The notes: generated from the letters alone by a model not told the origin. A DNA stretch of 64,000 bases from Planctomycetaceae bacterium (GCA_021371795.1 JAJFVK010000019.1:329224-393223); one strand, 5' to 3'; positions 54,428 to 63,836 are shown, counted from the stretch's first letter. Numbers and translations: made by a program.

Positions 54428-55873
54428 ATGCACGGAATAGATTTGATTATTGTCATATTTGCGGTTTTTCTGCTTTTTGTGATTTCATACATTTTCGGGC
54501 GGAACGAACGCAGCACCAATGATTTTTTTCTCGGTGAACGCAAAGTTCCTTTAATCGTCGCCTGTCTTTCATTTGTCGCGACCGAAGTGAGCGCACTTAC
54601 TATCGTGGGCGTGCCGGCGACTGCGTACAGCGAAAACTGGGAATATCTGCAATTTTTTATCGGCTCGGCGGCAGCGAGGATTATGGTCGCGTTTCTGTTT
54701 ATACCGGTTTTTTATAAATATAACTGCACGAGCATTTACGAATATCTGCGGCATCGATTCGGGCCGGAGACGCAATACACCGGCTCGATATTTTTCTTCA
54801 TCACACGATTAATCGGCTCCGGTGTGAGGCTTTACGCGGCGTGTATGGCGGTTGGAATTATATTAGGCTGGAATCTTGCGGTAACGCTGGCGGTGTTTAT
54901 CGTTGTCAGTATCGTCTTCATCGCTTACGGAGGCGTAAAGGCGGTCGTATGGGCAGGAGCATATCAGGCGATAGCTTTTTTCTCGGCGGGTATTGCGCTT
55001 TTGGTTTATCTTTATTTTCATATCGACGGCGGATTATCCGCGATATGGCACACGGCAAATGAAGCTGGCAGATTAAGCGTTTTTAACTTTAAGCTCAACC
55101 TTAACGATGCGACAACATTTTGGGCTGGTACGGCGAACGCATTCTTTATCGGCCTTGCGGTTTTCGGCACCGACCAGGAATTAATGCAAAGGCTGCTGAC
55201 TGTTGAAACAAGGCGGAAAAGTCAAAACGCGATTCTGCTGACCATTTCGGCTGCGCTGCCGATTCTGTGCATTTATCTTGCTATCGGAACTTTGTTTTAT
55301 GTTTTCTTCGCCCAGAATCCGAATATAGAAGCTCCCGCAAAAGCAAAAGAAATTTTATCTTATTACACGGCCAATTTTCTTCCTGCCGGTTTGAAGGGGC
55401 TTGTGCTGGCGGCGATTATTCTGGCGAGTATCGATTCGCCGTTGTCTTCGCTGGCGTCTTCGTTTGTGATGGATATTTACAGGCCTTTGATTAAAAAGCA
55501 GGCGACGGAAAGGCATTATCTTAATGTTTCCCGCGGCGGTGTGATTGTTTTCGGTTTGATACTCGCCGGCATCGCACTGGCTTGTCAGCCGATAAAAAAT
55601 ATTCTGTGGTTCGCATTCGAGGTAATTTCCATAACAGGCGGCGCAACGCTGGGCGTTTTTCTTTTGGGCGTACTAACAAAATGCAAATCCAACGTCGGCA
55701 ACGTCGCGGCAATGATTATCAGCACTGTTTCAATGGCAACGCTGCTTGTTTTATCGCATACGAAATTTATCGACCTTGCGTGGAGTTGGCTGATAGTTAT
55801 CGGTACGATTGAAACTTTTGTGCTGGGATGGGCGTTTAGTGTGATATATTACAAAGACGAGATTGCTTCATAA
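54428..55873 (+). CDS. Sodium:solute symporter
   Basis: The 481-residue product has about 13 hydrophobic helices and the SSS family features RSTNDFFLGERKVPLIVACL, EVSALTIVGVPATAYSENWE and LYFHIDGGLS. It is the last of four genes whose other members salvage muropeptide sugars, so an amino-sugar such as MurNAc, anhMurNAc or GlcNAc is the likely substrate. No PTS gene is present to import phosphorylated sugars, which fits a Na+-driven uptake. Confidence 0.88.
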   Translation: MHGIDLIIVIFAVFLLFVISYIFGRNERSTNDFFLGERKVPLIVACLSFVATEVSALTIVGVPATAYSENWEYLQFFIGSAAARIMVAFLFIPVFYKYNCTSIYEYLRHRFGPETQYTGSIFFFITRLIGSGVRLYAACMAVGIILGWNLAVTLAVFIVVSIVFIAYGGVKAVVWAGAYQAIAFFSAGIALLVYLYFHIDGGLSAIWHTANEAGRLSVFNFKLNLNDATTFWAGTANAFFIGLAVFGTDQELMQRLLTVETRRKSQNAILLTISAALPILCIYLAIGTLFYVFFAQNPNIEAPAKAKEILSYYTANFLPAGLKGLVLAAIILASIDSPLSSLASSFVMDIYRPLIKKQATERHYLNVSRGGVIVFGLILAGIALACQPIKNILWFAFEVISITGGATLGVFLLGVLTKCKSNVGNVAAMIISTVSMATLLVLSHTKFIDLAWSWLIVIGTIETFVLGWAFSVIYYKDEIAS

Positions 55874-56031
55874 ATATAAGTTCTTCTTTAGCTTCAGATT
55901 GTTGTTTTGCACGTTCAATCCAGTCAGGCTGCGATACAAAGACACACGCCTCGTCATTGTCCATGCGCTCGGCGAGTGAAAACCAATCAATCCTGTTTAA
56001 TACCGAACTGTTTCTCATAAATCCGCCTTTG

Positions 56032-56068
56032 AAAAAAATCCCAGGCAGGATGCTCTCACCCTGCCCGG
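56032..56068 (-). terminator. Intrinsic terminator after the chemoreceptor gene
   Basis: On the minus strand CCGGGCAGG pairs with CCTGCCTGG (plus 56060-56068 and 56041-56049, one G-U), followed by ATTTTTTT. It lies 22 bases past the second in-frame stop (56090), not near the first (56213), so the transcript includes the tail coding segment. Confidence 0.85.
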
Positions 56069-56089
56069 AATTGAAGGGGAATAAAAATC

Positions 56090-56212
56090 TTAACTGTTAA
56101 ATTCTTTCAAATCATCATTTTTGCCGTCATCGAGCGGAATAACGCTTTTTGACGATTTCGCCTTTGCGGCAATGGCAACCCTTTTTTCGGTCTTTTTTGA
56201 CGGAGTACTGGT
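56090..56212 (-). pseudogene. In-frame chemoreceptor C-terminal tail after a stop codon
   Basis: Directly after the TAA of the chemoreceptor (56213-56215) the same reading frame stays open for 40 codons to a second stop at 56090. The peptide is rich in Lys, Ala and Ser and ends KSVIPLDDGKNDDLKEFNS. A Lys/Ala linker followed by VIPLDD and an acidic-aromatic end is typical of planctomycete and deltaproteobacterial methyl-accepting protein C-termini. It is therefore read as the natural end of the receptor, cut off by one nonsense change or sequencing error, or reached by readthrough. It has no start codon or ribosome site of its own. Confidence 0.6.
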
Positions 56213-58120
56213 TTAATGATGAATACTATTGTCAAAATTTGACAGCTTGTGAGCTGAACTTCTCGGCTGAATGTTATTAATCGGCGCACCAGCTCTTTGC
56301 GTGCCGCTGCTTCCGCCGACGAGATTTACCAATTCCTGTACTATCTGGTTCATCTGTTCAGCTTGTGCGCTTAACTCTTCGGAAGCGCTTGCAGACTCTT
56401 CCGCATTGGCAGCGTTCTGTTGTGTTACCTTATCCATCTGGGCAACTGCTGTATTAACCTGGTCAATGCCCTGTGCCTGTTCAGATGAGGCAGCGGCTAT
56501 TTCGCCGACGAGGTCGGTTGTTTTGCCGATGCTCGATACTATTTCTTCAAGAACTTTGCCGACTTCTGTCGCGATGTCAACGCCGTTCTTGGAATTCTTA
56601 ACTGATTCTTCAATCATATTAGCAGTATTCTTCGCTGCTTCTGCTGACCTCATAGCGAGATTTCTAACTTCTTCAGCGACAACTGCGAAACCCTTGCCGG
56701 CTTCGCCTGCACGAGCAGCTTCAACAGCGGCATTCAATGCAAGTAAGTTAGTCTGGAAAGCTATTTCATCAATGACCTTAATGATTTTCGCGGTCTCATC
56801 AGATGATTTTTGTATGTCTTTAATAGCTTCGCTCATTCTGCTCATAGCCTCTGTACCATTGCCTGCTGCTTTGCGAGCTTCAGCGGCAAGCGTATTTGCC
56901 TGCTGTGCGTTGTCGGCGTTCTGCTTTGTCATAGAAGACATTTCTTCAAGACTTGAAGATGTCTCTTCCAGACCTGCGGCCTGTTCAGTAGCGCCTTCGG
57001 CAAGAGACTGCGAAGCGCTCGAAACCTGACCTGCGGCAGATGATACCTGCTGTGAGCCATCGGTAAGACCTGTGATTACGCGATTAATAGGTCTTACAAT
57101 GCTTATTGACAGGAAAACGCCGAGGAACAACGCGACAACTGCACCAATAACCAGCGTTATAACCATTACAACGCTGCTGAAATTAGCCTGACTGACGGCT
57201 TTTTCTTTCGCACTGTTAGCGTTTTCGATGTTAAATTTCGAGAGCTTTTCCAACGCGGCGAAATTGGCGGCGTCTGTTTCTTTTGTATCAATCATAATCA
57301 ATTTGTTTGCCAGTCTGGCCAGTTCCTGTACTTTTGCGACTTCTTCACACGTGGTTTTAAATCCCTTGAACACGTTTTCAGCAGCAGCTTTCATTTCATT
57401 GTACGCGGCTGTCTGACCTTCAACGTTATTGGTCTTTGCGAACTCTTTTACCTTCGCAACACAATTATGAAACGTCTGATGCGCCGGCCCCATCTCTCGC
57501 AATGCATCCTGAATGGCCGGATTATTCACTTTTACAGTTGAATACCATTTTCCAAAATTGCACACGGCATGGTCGTCTCCGCCCTGCAAATCAGTTTTAT
57601 TCTGAATAAATTCCGAAACCTGACAGAGCAGTTTATAATGATCTCCTCGAAATCCTTCAAGCTGTTCCTTGAGCGCATCGGGATTGGTTATGTTCGAAGC
57701 ATCAGCGTCATGACACATCTTTAAAAATTTATCATTGTTCGTCCGCCAATCGGCAAGAAGAGAAAGAAACTGCTGGTAAATCTTATCTTCTTCGGCGCTT
57801 CTCGGAAGTGCTTCATACGCTTCTTTCGCAGCGGCATATTTTTCTCTGGCACTGCTGATAATCGTATATTGCTCCTGTCTTTGTTCAGGAGTCAAATTTG
57901 GATTCAATAATCCTCTCAATCCGCCTTTCATTTCAGCCAGGTATTTGCTGATTTCCTGCATACGCTGAACGCTGGGCAGGTAGACATTGCCGATGCTATT
58001 GATTTGCCTTTTGGCGGTCTTTAAGCCAAAATAGCCTGTCAAACCGATAATGCAAATAATTACCGTAGCAAGCGAAAAACCTGCAATCAGCTTGGTACTT
58101 AATTTCATATTCTTAAACAT
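56213..58120 (-). CDS. Methyl-accepting chemotaxis protein with CZB-like site
   Basis: A 635-residue chemoreceptor: TM1 (about 11-33), a periplasmic helical domain (34-315), TM2 (316-340), HAMP (340-395) and a signalling domain with the hairpin tip [20 protein letters not shown]. The periplasmic domain holds [10 protein letters not shown] with His184 and Cys187, plus His161, His214 and His218 in helices: the ligand set of the chemoreceptor zinc-binding (CZB) domain, normally cytosolic. AGGAG precedes the ATG. It pairs with cheW 40 bases upstream. The 40 in-frame codons after the stop suggest a truncated C-terminus. Confidence 0.93.
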   Translation of the reverse strand: MFKNMKLSTKLIAGFSLATVIICIIGLTGYFGLKTAKRQINSIGNVYLPSVQRMQEISKYLAEMKGGLRGLLNPNLTPEQRQEQYTIISSAREKYAAAKEAYEALPRSAEEDKIYQQFLSLLADWRTNNDKFLKMCHDADASNITNPDALKEQLEGFRGDHYKLLCQVSEFIQNKTDLQGGDDHAVCNFGKWYSTVKVNNPAIQDALREMGPAHQTFHNCVAKVKEFAKTNNVEGQTAAYNEMKAAAENVFKGFKTTCEEVAKVQELARLANKLIMIDTKETDAANFAALEKLSKFNIENANSAKEKAVSQANFSSVVMVITLVIGAVVALFLGVFLSISIVRPINRVITGLTDGSQQVSSAAGQVSSASQSLAEGATEQAAGLEETSSSLEEMSSMTKQNADNAQQANTLAAEARKAAGNGTEAMSRMSEAIKDIQKSSDETAKIIKVIDEIAFQTNLLALNAAVEAARAGEAGKGFAVVAEEVRNLAMRSAEAAKNTANMIEESVKNSKNGVDIATEVGKVLEEIVSSIGKTTDLVGEIAAASSEQAQGIDQVNTAVAQMDKVTQQNAANAEESASASEELSAQAEQMNQIVQELVNLVGGSSGTQRAGAPINNIQPRSSAHKLSNFDNSIHH

Positions 58121-58160
58121 TTTGTTTCTCCTTTACACTTTGTCATTTTGGTTTAATTAA

Positions 58161-58667
58161 TCACATACCCATTTCTGTAAAATCACAATTGCCGAGAACT
58201 TTGTCGATATCCAAGAGAATCTTTACAGATTCGCCGACTTTGCCCATACCGAGTATGAAATCGGTGTTTACAGCGGAATCAAATTGCGGGGCATCTTCGA
58301 TGTTTTCGCCGTCAATATCCAAAACTTCCTGGACGTGGTCAACAACGATGCCAGTGCTGAATTTTCTTCCGTCCTGATGAATTTCGACTACGATAATACA
58401 AGTCTCCTCTGTAATTTGTGCGGTCTCCATACCAAATTTTGCCCGCAGGTCGATAACGGGAATTACCTGACCGCGAAGATTTATCACGCCTTTGACATAC
58501 GAAGGCGTTTGCGGAACGGCTGTTATTTCCATATAACCGATAATCTCACGGACTTTGAGGATCTCCAGACCGTATTCCTCGCTGCCAAGCGCAAAGGTCA
58601 GGTACTTGCCTTCTCTGTCCTGAAACGCGACGCCGGTCTGCTCTTGTTGAGCTGTTGCATTTGACAT
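58161..58667 (-). CDS. cheW: Chemotaxis coupling protein CheW
   Basis: CheW joins the receptor to the CheA kinase in the cytoplasm. The 168-residue product has FALGSEEYGLEILKVREIIG, PQTPSYVKGVINLRGQVIPV, IDLRAKFGMETAQ and the pattern IGIVVDHVQEVLDI-like TGIVVDHVQEVLDI, all typical of CheW. AGGAGAT precedes its ATG. It lies immediately upstream of the chemoreceptor and both probably form one transcript. No cheA is present in the window. Confidence 0.95.
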   Translation of the reverse strand: MSNATAQQEQTGVAFQDREGKYLTFALGSEEYGLEILKVREIIGYMEITAVPQTPSYVKGVINLRGQVIPVIDLRAKFGMETAQITEETCIIVVEIHQDGRKFSTGIVVDHVQEVLDIDGENIEDAPQFDSAVNTDFILGMGKVGESVKILLDIDKVLGNCDFTEMGM

Positions 58668-59172
58668 AATGCATCTCCTAAAAAATGTTAATTTTTTGCC
58701 GAAACGATTTCAGCGTATATCAACAGCGTGCAATGTTTTTCGCCTGACAGGGCTACAATATAAAAACAGAGACGCTAATTGTTTGCGATTTGGATTACTT
58801 TTTGCGGAACTAAAATATTGGATACTCTGTGGATTACTTTTTGCGATACTATTCTGGATTACTGTGATTAATCCAAAATTTACTTTTGCTAACCATTATT
58901 CGGCCATCGGTACAGGCAACATTATTTCGGTTAATACCAGATTTTCAAAGATGTTGATGCTTGGGCAAAAAATCCAGCAGTTGTGAGAAAACAGTGCGTC
59001 CGGTATGCATTGGCCAATCCTTTCAAAGGTTTTTGGCCAAAATGTAAGGACGAATTGAAATCGATTACAACCATTTTTTCTCACAACATTTTATATTTAT
59101 TTGACTTACAACAATTTCCTAAAACGTTAACGGGACAGTAGTAACTAACCGTCTAAAATAACAGATGTGTGA
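58668..59172. other. Structured gene-free region between cheW and efflux operon
   Basis: About 500 bases without a convincing gene. TGGATTACTTTTTGCG occurs twice as a direct repeat (58791-58806 and 58830-58845), with a third partial copy near 58855. GTTGTGAGAAAA (58980-58991) and TTTTCTCACAAC (59076-59087) are perfect inverted copies enclosing inner TTGGCCAA segments, giving a possible 108-base structured element. No flanking target-site duplication was seen. Confidence 0.5.
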
Positions 59173-60378
59173 TTATTCATGGCGAAGCGCTTCAATTGGA
59201 TTAAGCGAAGCGGCTTTGCGCGCGGGAAAATAACCGAAAATAATACCAACCGCGGCAGAGAATAAAAACGCAAGAATTACAATCCCTGGGTTAAACACAA
59301 AAGGCACATTTAAAACGCCTTTTAGTGCCACACATGTCAGCAGCCCGATTATGATTCCAAAAAGTCCGCCCGCCGAGGACAGCACTACTGCTTCAACGAG
59401 AAACTGCAACAAGACCTCACGTTCAAGAGCGCCGATAGCCAAACGTATGCCGATTTCCCGTGTTCGTTCGGTTACGGATACGAGCATTATATTCATAATA
59501 CCAATACCGCCGACAATGAGACTTACCGCCGCTACCGCACTCAACAGTGCAGTGAGCACCTGCGTAGTGCCGGTAAGCATATTCGCGATTTCTTTCATAT
59601 CCATAACATTAAAATCGTCTTCCTCATTCGCGGAAATACGCCTTCGTTCACGCAGCAGATTTTCGATATCCGCCTTGGCTTTATCCGTAGATTCACCATC
59701 GCGGACGGATACGAGTATCAAACGAACATCAGTGTTCCCTGTAATACGCCGCTGAATCGCCTTAATGGGAATAAGTATAATATCATCCTGGTCGGTTCCC
59801 ATTGTGCTTTGTCCCTTCGCTTCGAGCAAACCGACAACTACAAACGAAAGTTTGCCGATACGCAGCCGTTCGCCGATAGGGTCTTTCTGATCGAACAATT
59901 TCTGGCGGATAGTGTCGCCGATAAGACACACAGCCGCCCCGGCGTGCAATTCTGTGCTGTTGAATGCCCTGCCGGTTTTAATTTCCAGATTTCGAGCTTT
60001 CAAATATTGTTCGCCGATTCCGGTAATCGTAGTTGACCAGTTTTCATTGCCGAATATCGCTGTTGCGGCAGAACTTGCTGTCGGCGAGACCGCGGCTGCC
60101 GAGCTGATATCACGCGCAATAACATCGGCATCGGCGATTTTAAACGGCGAACCTGTGGAATCGCGTCCCGGCCCGAGCCGTTTGCCCGGACTTACCATCA
60201 GCAAATTACTGCCCATACTTGCAATTTGTTCTGTTACCTGTACTGTTGCGCCGCTGCCGAGCGTTACCATTATTATCACCGAAGCAACGCCTATAACTAT
60301 GCCCAGAACGGTCAGCAGTGAACGCATAACGTGGCGTCTGATTTCGCGAACTGCCAGTATGAAAGTGTCCCAAAGCAT
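59173..60378 (-). CDS. MacB-type ABC permease, second efflux operon
   Basis: The 401-residue product has an N-terminal helix (LLTVLGIVIGVASVIIMVTL), a large periplasmic domain with AGAAVCLIGDTIRQKLFDQK, and three C-terminal helices with GGIGIMNIMLVSVTERTREI and GIRLAIGALEREVLLQFLVE. It is the last gene of the second tripartite operon. Its ATG overlaps the ATPase stop by one base (TAATG), so translation is coupled. Sequence differs enough from the 49157-50431 permease that they are not recent duplicates. Confidence 0.94.
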   Translation of the reverse strand: MLWDTFILAVREIRRHVMRSLLTVLGIVIGVASVIIMVTLGSGATVQVTEQIASMGSNLLMVSPGKRLGPGRDSTGSPFKIADADVIARDISSAAAVSPTASSAATAIFGNENWSTTITGIGEQYLKARNLEIKTGRAFNSTELHAGAAVCLIGDTIRQKLFDQKDPIGERLRIGKLSFVVVGLLEAKGQSTMGTDQDDIILIPIKAIQRRITGNTDVRLILVSVRDGESTDKAKADIENLLRERRRISANEEDDFNVMDMKEIANMLTGTTQVLTALLSAVAAVSLIVGGIGIMNIMLVSVTERTREIGIRLAIGALEREVLLQFLVEAVVLSSAGGLFGIIIGLLTCVALKGVLNVPFVFNPGIVILAFLFSAAVGIIFGYFPARKAASLNPIEALRHE

Positions 60379-61103
60379 TATTTGGCACTCCCGTTCTGTT
60401 TATCAGAATGAATCAAGCCGTCAAGAAAATGAATTGTCCTCTTGGCATATAACGCCATATCCGATTCGTGCGTTACCATCACGACCGTAATGCCGTGCTG
60501 ACGATTGAGATTCACAAGCAGTTCCATAATCTCATGACTTCGTGTAGTATCGAGGTTTCCTGTCGGCTCGTCCGCCATTAAAACTTTGGGCTGCGTAACA
60601 ATGGCTCGCGCAATGGCGACTCTCTGCTGCTGACCACCGGACAATTCGCCCGGCGTATGCTTTTGCCATTCCAGAAGCCCGACCTGTTCGAGTGCCTGAC
60701 GTGCAAGTTTGCCGCGTTCTTTCGCAGGAGTACCGCGATAAATCAGCGGCAGTTCAACATTTTCAAGAGCCGAAGTGCGATTGAGCAAATTGAATCCCTG
60801 AAAAACAAAACCAAGATAATTCCGGCGAAGCTGCGCTCTTTGATTATGATTCAGCTCGTTGACTTTGACACCGTTAAACAGGTAATCGCCCTCTGTCGGC
60901 ATGTCAAGACAGCCGAGAATATTCAGGCACGTTGATTTGCCCGAACCACTTGGACCCATTATCGCCACAAATTCGCCGGGTTCGATTTGTATATTAATTC
61001 CGCACAGAGCCTGCACAACCGCCATATCGCTGCCGTAAGTTTTTTTCACATCACGCAGTTCGATTATAAACTGTCTGTCGCCGCTTTGTTTGGATTGAGT
61101 CAT
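60378..61103 (-). CDS. MacB-type ABC ATPase, second efflux operon
   Basis: The 241-residue ATPase has Walker [11 protein letters not shown]-loop FVFQGFNLLNRT, signature LSGGQQQRVAIA and Walker [13 protein letters not shown], with the switch histidine in MVTHESD. It drives the adjacent permease in the MacAB-TolC system. The start is 1 base from the adaptor stop. Confidence 0.95.
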   Translation of the reverse strand: MTQSKQSGDRQFIIELRDVKKTYGSDMAVVQALCGINIQIEPGEFVAIMGPSGSGKSTCLNILGCLDMPTEGDYLFNGVKVNELNHNQRAQLRRNYLGFVFQGFNLLNRTSALENVELPLIYRGTPAKERGKLARQALEQVGLLEWQKHTPGELSGGQQQRVAIARAIVTQPKVLMADEPTGNLDTTRSHEIMELLVNLNRQHGITVVMVTHESDMALYAKRTIHFLDGLIHSDKQNGSAK

Positions 61104-61104
61104 A

Positions 61105-62367
61105 TTATTTTGAGCTTTTGCTTACAGTGCCGACTATCACCGGAGTATCTTCCGCAACATCACCGGAAAGCACTTCTGTTAAAACACCGTTTGTAACGCC
61201 GGTCGTTATAGAGACAGAAACAGGACTGCCATTCTGCATAACATAAATCTGCCGACTGCTTCCGCTTACAACTTCGGTTTCCTTTTGTTTGGTTTCACTT
61301 CCGGGTGGATGCGGCAGCAGCGAACTAAGTACGCTGCCATTTTCCTTTTCCGTTGTCTCCGGCATTTCAAAACGCAGCGCAGAATTGGGTATCGCTATCA
61401 CATCTTCGACATCTGAAACGATTATATCCGCAGTGGCTGTCATTCCCGGTCGAAGCATCATATCGTTGTTATCAACAGTTAAAATTGTTTCGTATGTTAC
61501 AACGCCGTCGGTTGTTGACGAACCATAACGCACCTGTGTAATTTGTGCGTCAAAAATTTGATTAGGATAGGCATCTACGGTAAACGTTGCCGCCTGACCT
61601 TCTTTGACCTGACCGATATCAGCCTCGTCAACATTAACGTGCAGTTCCATTTTTGTTAAATCTTCAGCAAGCGTAAACAACACCGGCGTTTCAAACGAAG
61701 CCGCAACGGTTTGGCCGGTTTCTACTTTACGAGTCAGCACAACGCCGTCTATCGGTGAGCAGATAACAGCCTTGGCCAAATCAGTTTCGTCTGAACTAAG
61801 CGTTGCCTGTGCTTTTGAAACAGCCGCCTCGGCGATGGCCACATCCGCTTTTGCGCGTTCTAATGATGCTTCAGCCGAATCATATTCAAGCTGCGAAGGC
61901 ACCTTATTGCCGCTTAACTCACGCGCTTTTTTATACTGTTCAATTTTACTGCCGGTTTCTTTCAAAGTAGCTTTCGCCTGCAAGACATTGGCTTTCGCCG
62001 ATTCCAAATCCGCTTTGGACTGGGCTACTTTTGCTTCCAGAGTTGATGTATCGAGTCGAGCCAAAACCTGTCCGATTTTTACCTTATTATTGTAATCGAC
62101 TTCAATGCTTTTGATTTTGCCTGATACTTCACTTCCGACTTCAACTTCATTCGTAGGTTCCAAAGTGCCGGTTGCCGTTACAAGAACCGTAATATTTCCG
62201 AGCTTGGCCGGTTCTGTTTTATACTGTATCATATCCTGACCGTTGCCGTTGCGAATGCGTATAAAAATAAATATCACGACCAATAAAACCACACCAATCA
62301 GCACATATTTTATACGGCTTCGTAGGGCGGAATTAAGTTTTGCAATTACTGTGTTTGCGGTACTCAT
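61105..62367 (-). CDS. MacA-type periplasmic adaptor, second efflux operon
   Basis: The 420-residue adaptor has an N-terminal anchor (YVLIGVVLLVVIFIFIRIRN), lipoyl halves (EVGSEVSGKIKSIEVDYNNK), a coiled coil (about 110-185) and a barrel; it ends with KKx-poor charged residues instead of the long tail of its counterpart at 46552. It overlaps the TolC gene by 4 bases (ATGA) and is followed 1 base later by the ATPase gene. Confidence 0.93.
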   Translation of the reverse strand: MSTANTVIAKLNSALRSRIKYVLIGVVLLVVIFIFIRIRNGNGQDMIQYKTEPAKLGNITVLVTATGTLEPTNEVEVGSEVSGKIKSIEVDYNNKVKIGQVLARLDTSTLEAKVAQSKADLESAKANVLQAKATLKETGSKIEQYKKARELSGNKVPSQLEYDSAEASLERAKADVAIAEAAVSKAQATLSSDETDLAKAVICSPIDGVVLTRKVETGQTVAASFETPVLFTLAEDLTKMELHVNVDEADIGQVKEGQAATFTVDAYPNQIFDAQITQVRYGSSTTDGVVTYETILTVDNNDMMLRPGMTATADIIVSDVEDVIAIPNSALRFEMPETTEKENGSVLSSLLPHPPGSETKQKETEVVSGSSRQIYVMQNGSPVSVSITTGVTNGVLTEVLSGDVAEDTPVIVGTVSKSSK

Positions 62368-63836
62368 TTTTTACCTTTCTGACTGTCAGCTAATTTCTCA
62401 TCGGAAGCCAGCGATGTCCAGCCGCCTCCAAGCGCCTTATACAGTTTTATAAGGTTTACAGTTACATTTCCGCGGCTCTGCGTCAGTTGATTTTGGAACG
62501 ACAGCAGTGATCGCTGCGCATCAAGCACATCGCTGAAATCCGTCAGCCCTGCTTCGTACTCCTGTTTTGCCAGTCCGACCGCTGATTGTGCTGCCTGTGT
62601 TGCCTTATCCAGACTTTCCATTTTGTCCTGCTCGTTCGCGTAAGCTACAATAGCGTTTTCAACTTCTTCAACCGCGGTAAGAACAGCCGATTCATAATCA
62701 ATAAGCGCCTGTTCCTGAAGTTCCGACTGAACTTTAATATTTTGTCGAATCGCGCCGGCATCGAAAATTGCCCAACTGATTTGAGGCCCTCCGATAAGCG
62801 TCCAGTTATTAGCGTTAACTATATTTCGACCAAGCCTGCTTGACGAAACAGCTTCTACACCGATAGAACCGGTTAAACTAAACTTGGGGTAGAGGTCGGC
62901 AGTAGCAACTCCGACTTTTGCCGTCTGTGCTGCCAAATCACGTTCAGCTCTTCGGATGTCAGGCCTGCGACGAAGTACATCCGCCGGCACACCAATAGCG
63001 ACCTTTGGCGAAGAAACAGGAATTATACCATTCGGTTCAAGCTCACTGTGAATTTTGCCGGGCTGTTCGCCGAGCAATACAGCAATACGATTCTTCGCTT
63101 CTTCAAGACCTGTATTCAAATCCGGTATTTCTGCGCGTGTACTTTCAAGATTATAAAGTGCCTGCTGAACTGCAAGGTCATCGCTCAAGCCGGCCTGATT
63201 TCGCCATAATATCAGCTCATAAGTTTCCTGTTGCGCTTTTAGATTTTCATTCACTACCGTAATACGTGCCTGATAAATGCGAACGTCAGTGTAATTGAGA
63301 GCTACTTCTGAAATCAGCGTAACCATAACATCGCGAAGGTCTTCCTTACTGGATTGAAGGCTTGCATCTGCTGATTCTATTGACCTGCGAACGCCGCCGA
63401 AGACATCTATTTCCCAGCCCGCGTCAAAATTCGTCGAATATGTATGTGTGGTTTCACCTGTGCCGACAGCTTCACTGCTGCGTGTCCATTTTTTTGAACC
63501 TGTAAAATCCAGAGATGGGAACAAATCGGCAGACGCGATACCGCGCTGTGCGCGTGCCTGACGAACTCGTGAGCGGGCGCTTTTCAAATCAAGATTACCC
63601 TGCACCGCCTGCTCAATCAGTTTTGACAATTCAGCATCATTTAATGTTGTCCACCAAGACGTGAGTGTTTCAGATGACGATTGCTCGGATGTCAGTCCTC
63701 TTTTAAGCTGACTGTGCCAATCTGATGTAACGGACGTTTCCGGAGAGGTATAGTTTGGCCCAACTGGAGCACATCCAGTCAAATGCATCACTACAGAGAC
63801 AACCAACCCCCATAAAAGAATTCTGCAACAGTCCAT
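62364..63836 (-). CDS. TolC-family outer membrane efflux lipoprotein, second operon
   Basis: The 490-residue protein is a NodT/OprM-type outer-membrane channel. The N-terminal signal MDCCRILLWGLVVSVVMHLT ends with a lipobox at TGC. Two repeated halves carry the helical hairpins (AKNRIAVLLGEQPGK; ADVLRRRPDIRRAERDLAAQ in the second half). It begins the minus-strand efflux operon in the order TolC, adaptor, ATPase, permease; the plus-strand operon at 44.6 kb has the same order. No regulator is visible between it and the window end. Confidence 0.93.
   Translation of the reverse strand: MDCCRILLWGLVVSVVMHLTGCAPVGPNYTSPETSVTSDWHSQLKRGLTSEQSSSETLTSWWTTLNDAELSKLIEQAVQGNLDLKSARSRVRQARAQRGIASADLFPSLDFTGSKKWTRSSEAVGTGETTHTYSTNFDAGWEIDVFGGVRRSIESADASLQSSKEDLRDVMVTLISEVALNYTDVRIYQARITVVNENLKAQQETYELILWRNQAGLSDDLAVQQALYNLESTRAEIPDLNTGLEEAKNRIAVLLGEQPGKIHSELEPNGIIPVSSPKVAIGVPADVLRRRPDIRRAERDLAAQTAKVGVATADLYPKFSLTGSIGVEAVSSSRLGRNIVNANNWTLIGGPQISWAIFDAGAIRQNIKVQSELQEQALIDYESAVLTAVEEVENAIVAYANEQDKMESLDKATQAAQSAVGLAKQEYEAGLTDFSDVLDAQRSLLSFQNQLTQSRGNVTVNLIKLYKALGGGWTSLASDEKLADSQKGKK

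Noticed and set aside
55836..56018. 60-codon minus-strand frame overlapping the 3' end of the symporter gene.
   Set aside because: It overlaps a well-supported gene by 38 bases, has only a weak ribosome-site-like sequence, starts right after a terminator with no promoter, and has no recognisable domain. It could still be real.
56107..56289. 60-codon minus-strand frame spanning the chemoreceptor stop.
   Set aside because: It is out of frame with the receptor and its tail; the receptor frame and its tail explain the region better.
58669..58986. 105-codon plus-strand frame between cheW and the efflux operon.
   Set aside because: It runs through the direct repeats, has no ribosome site and shows no family feature.
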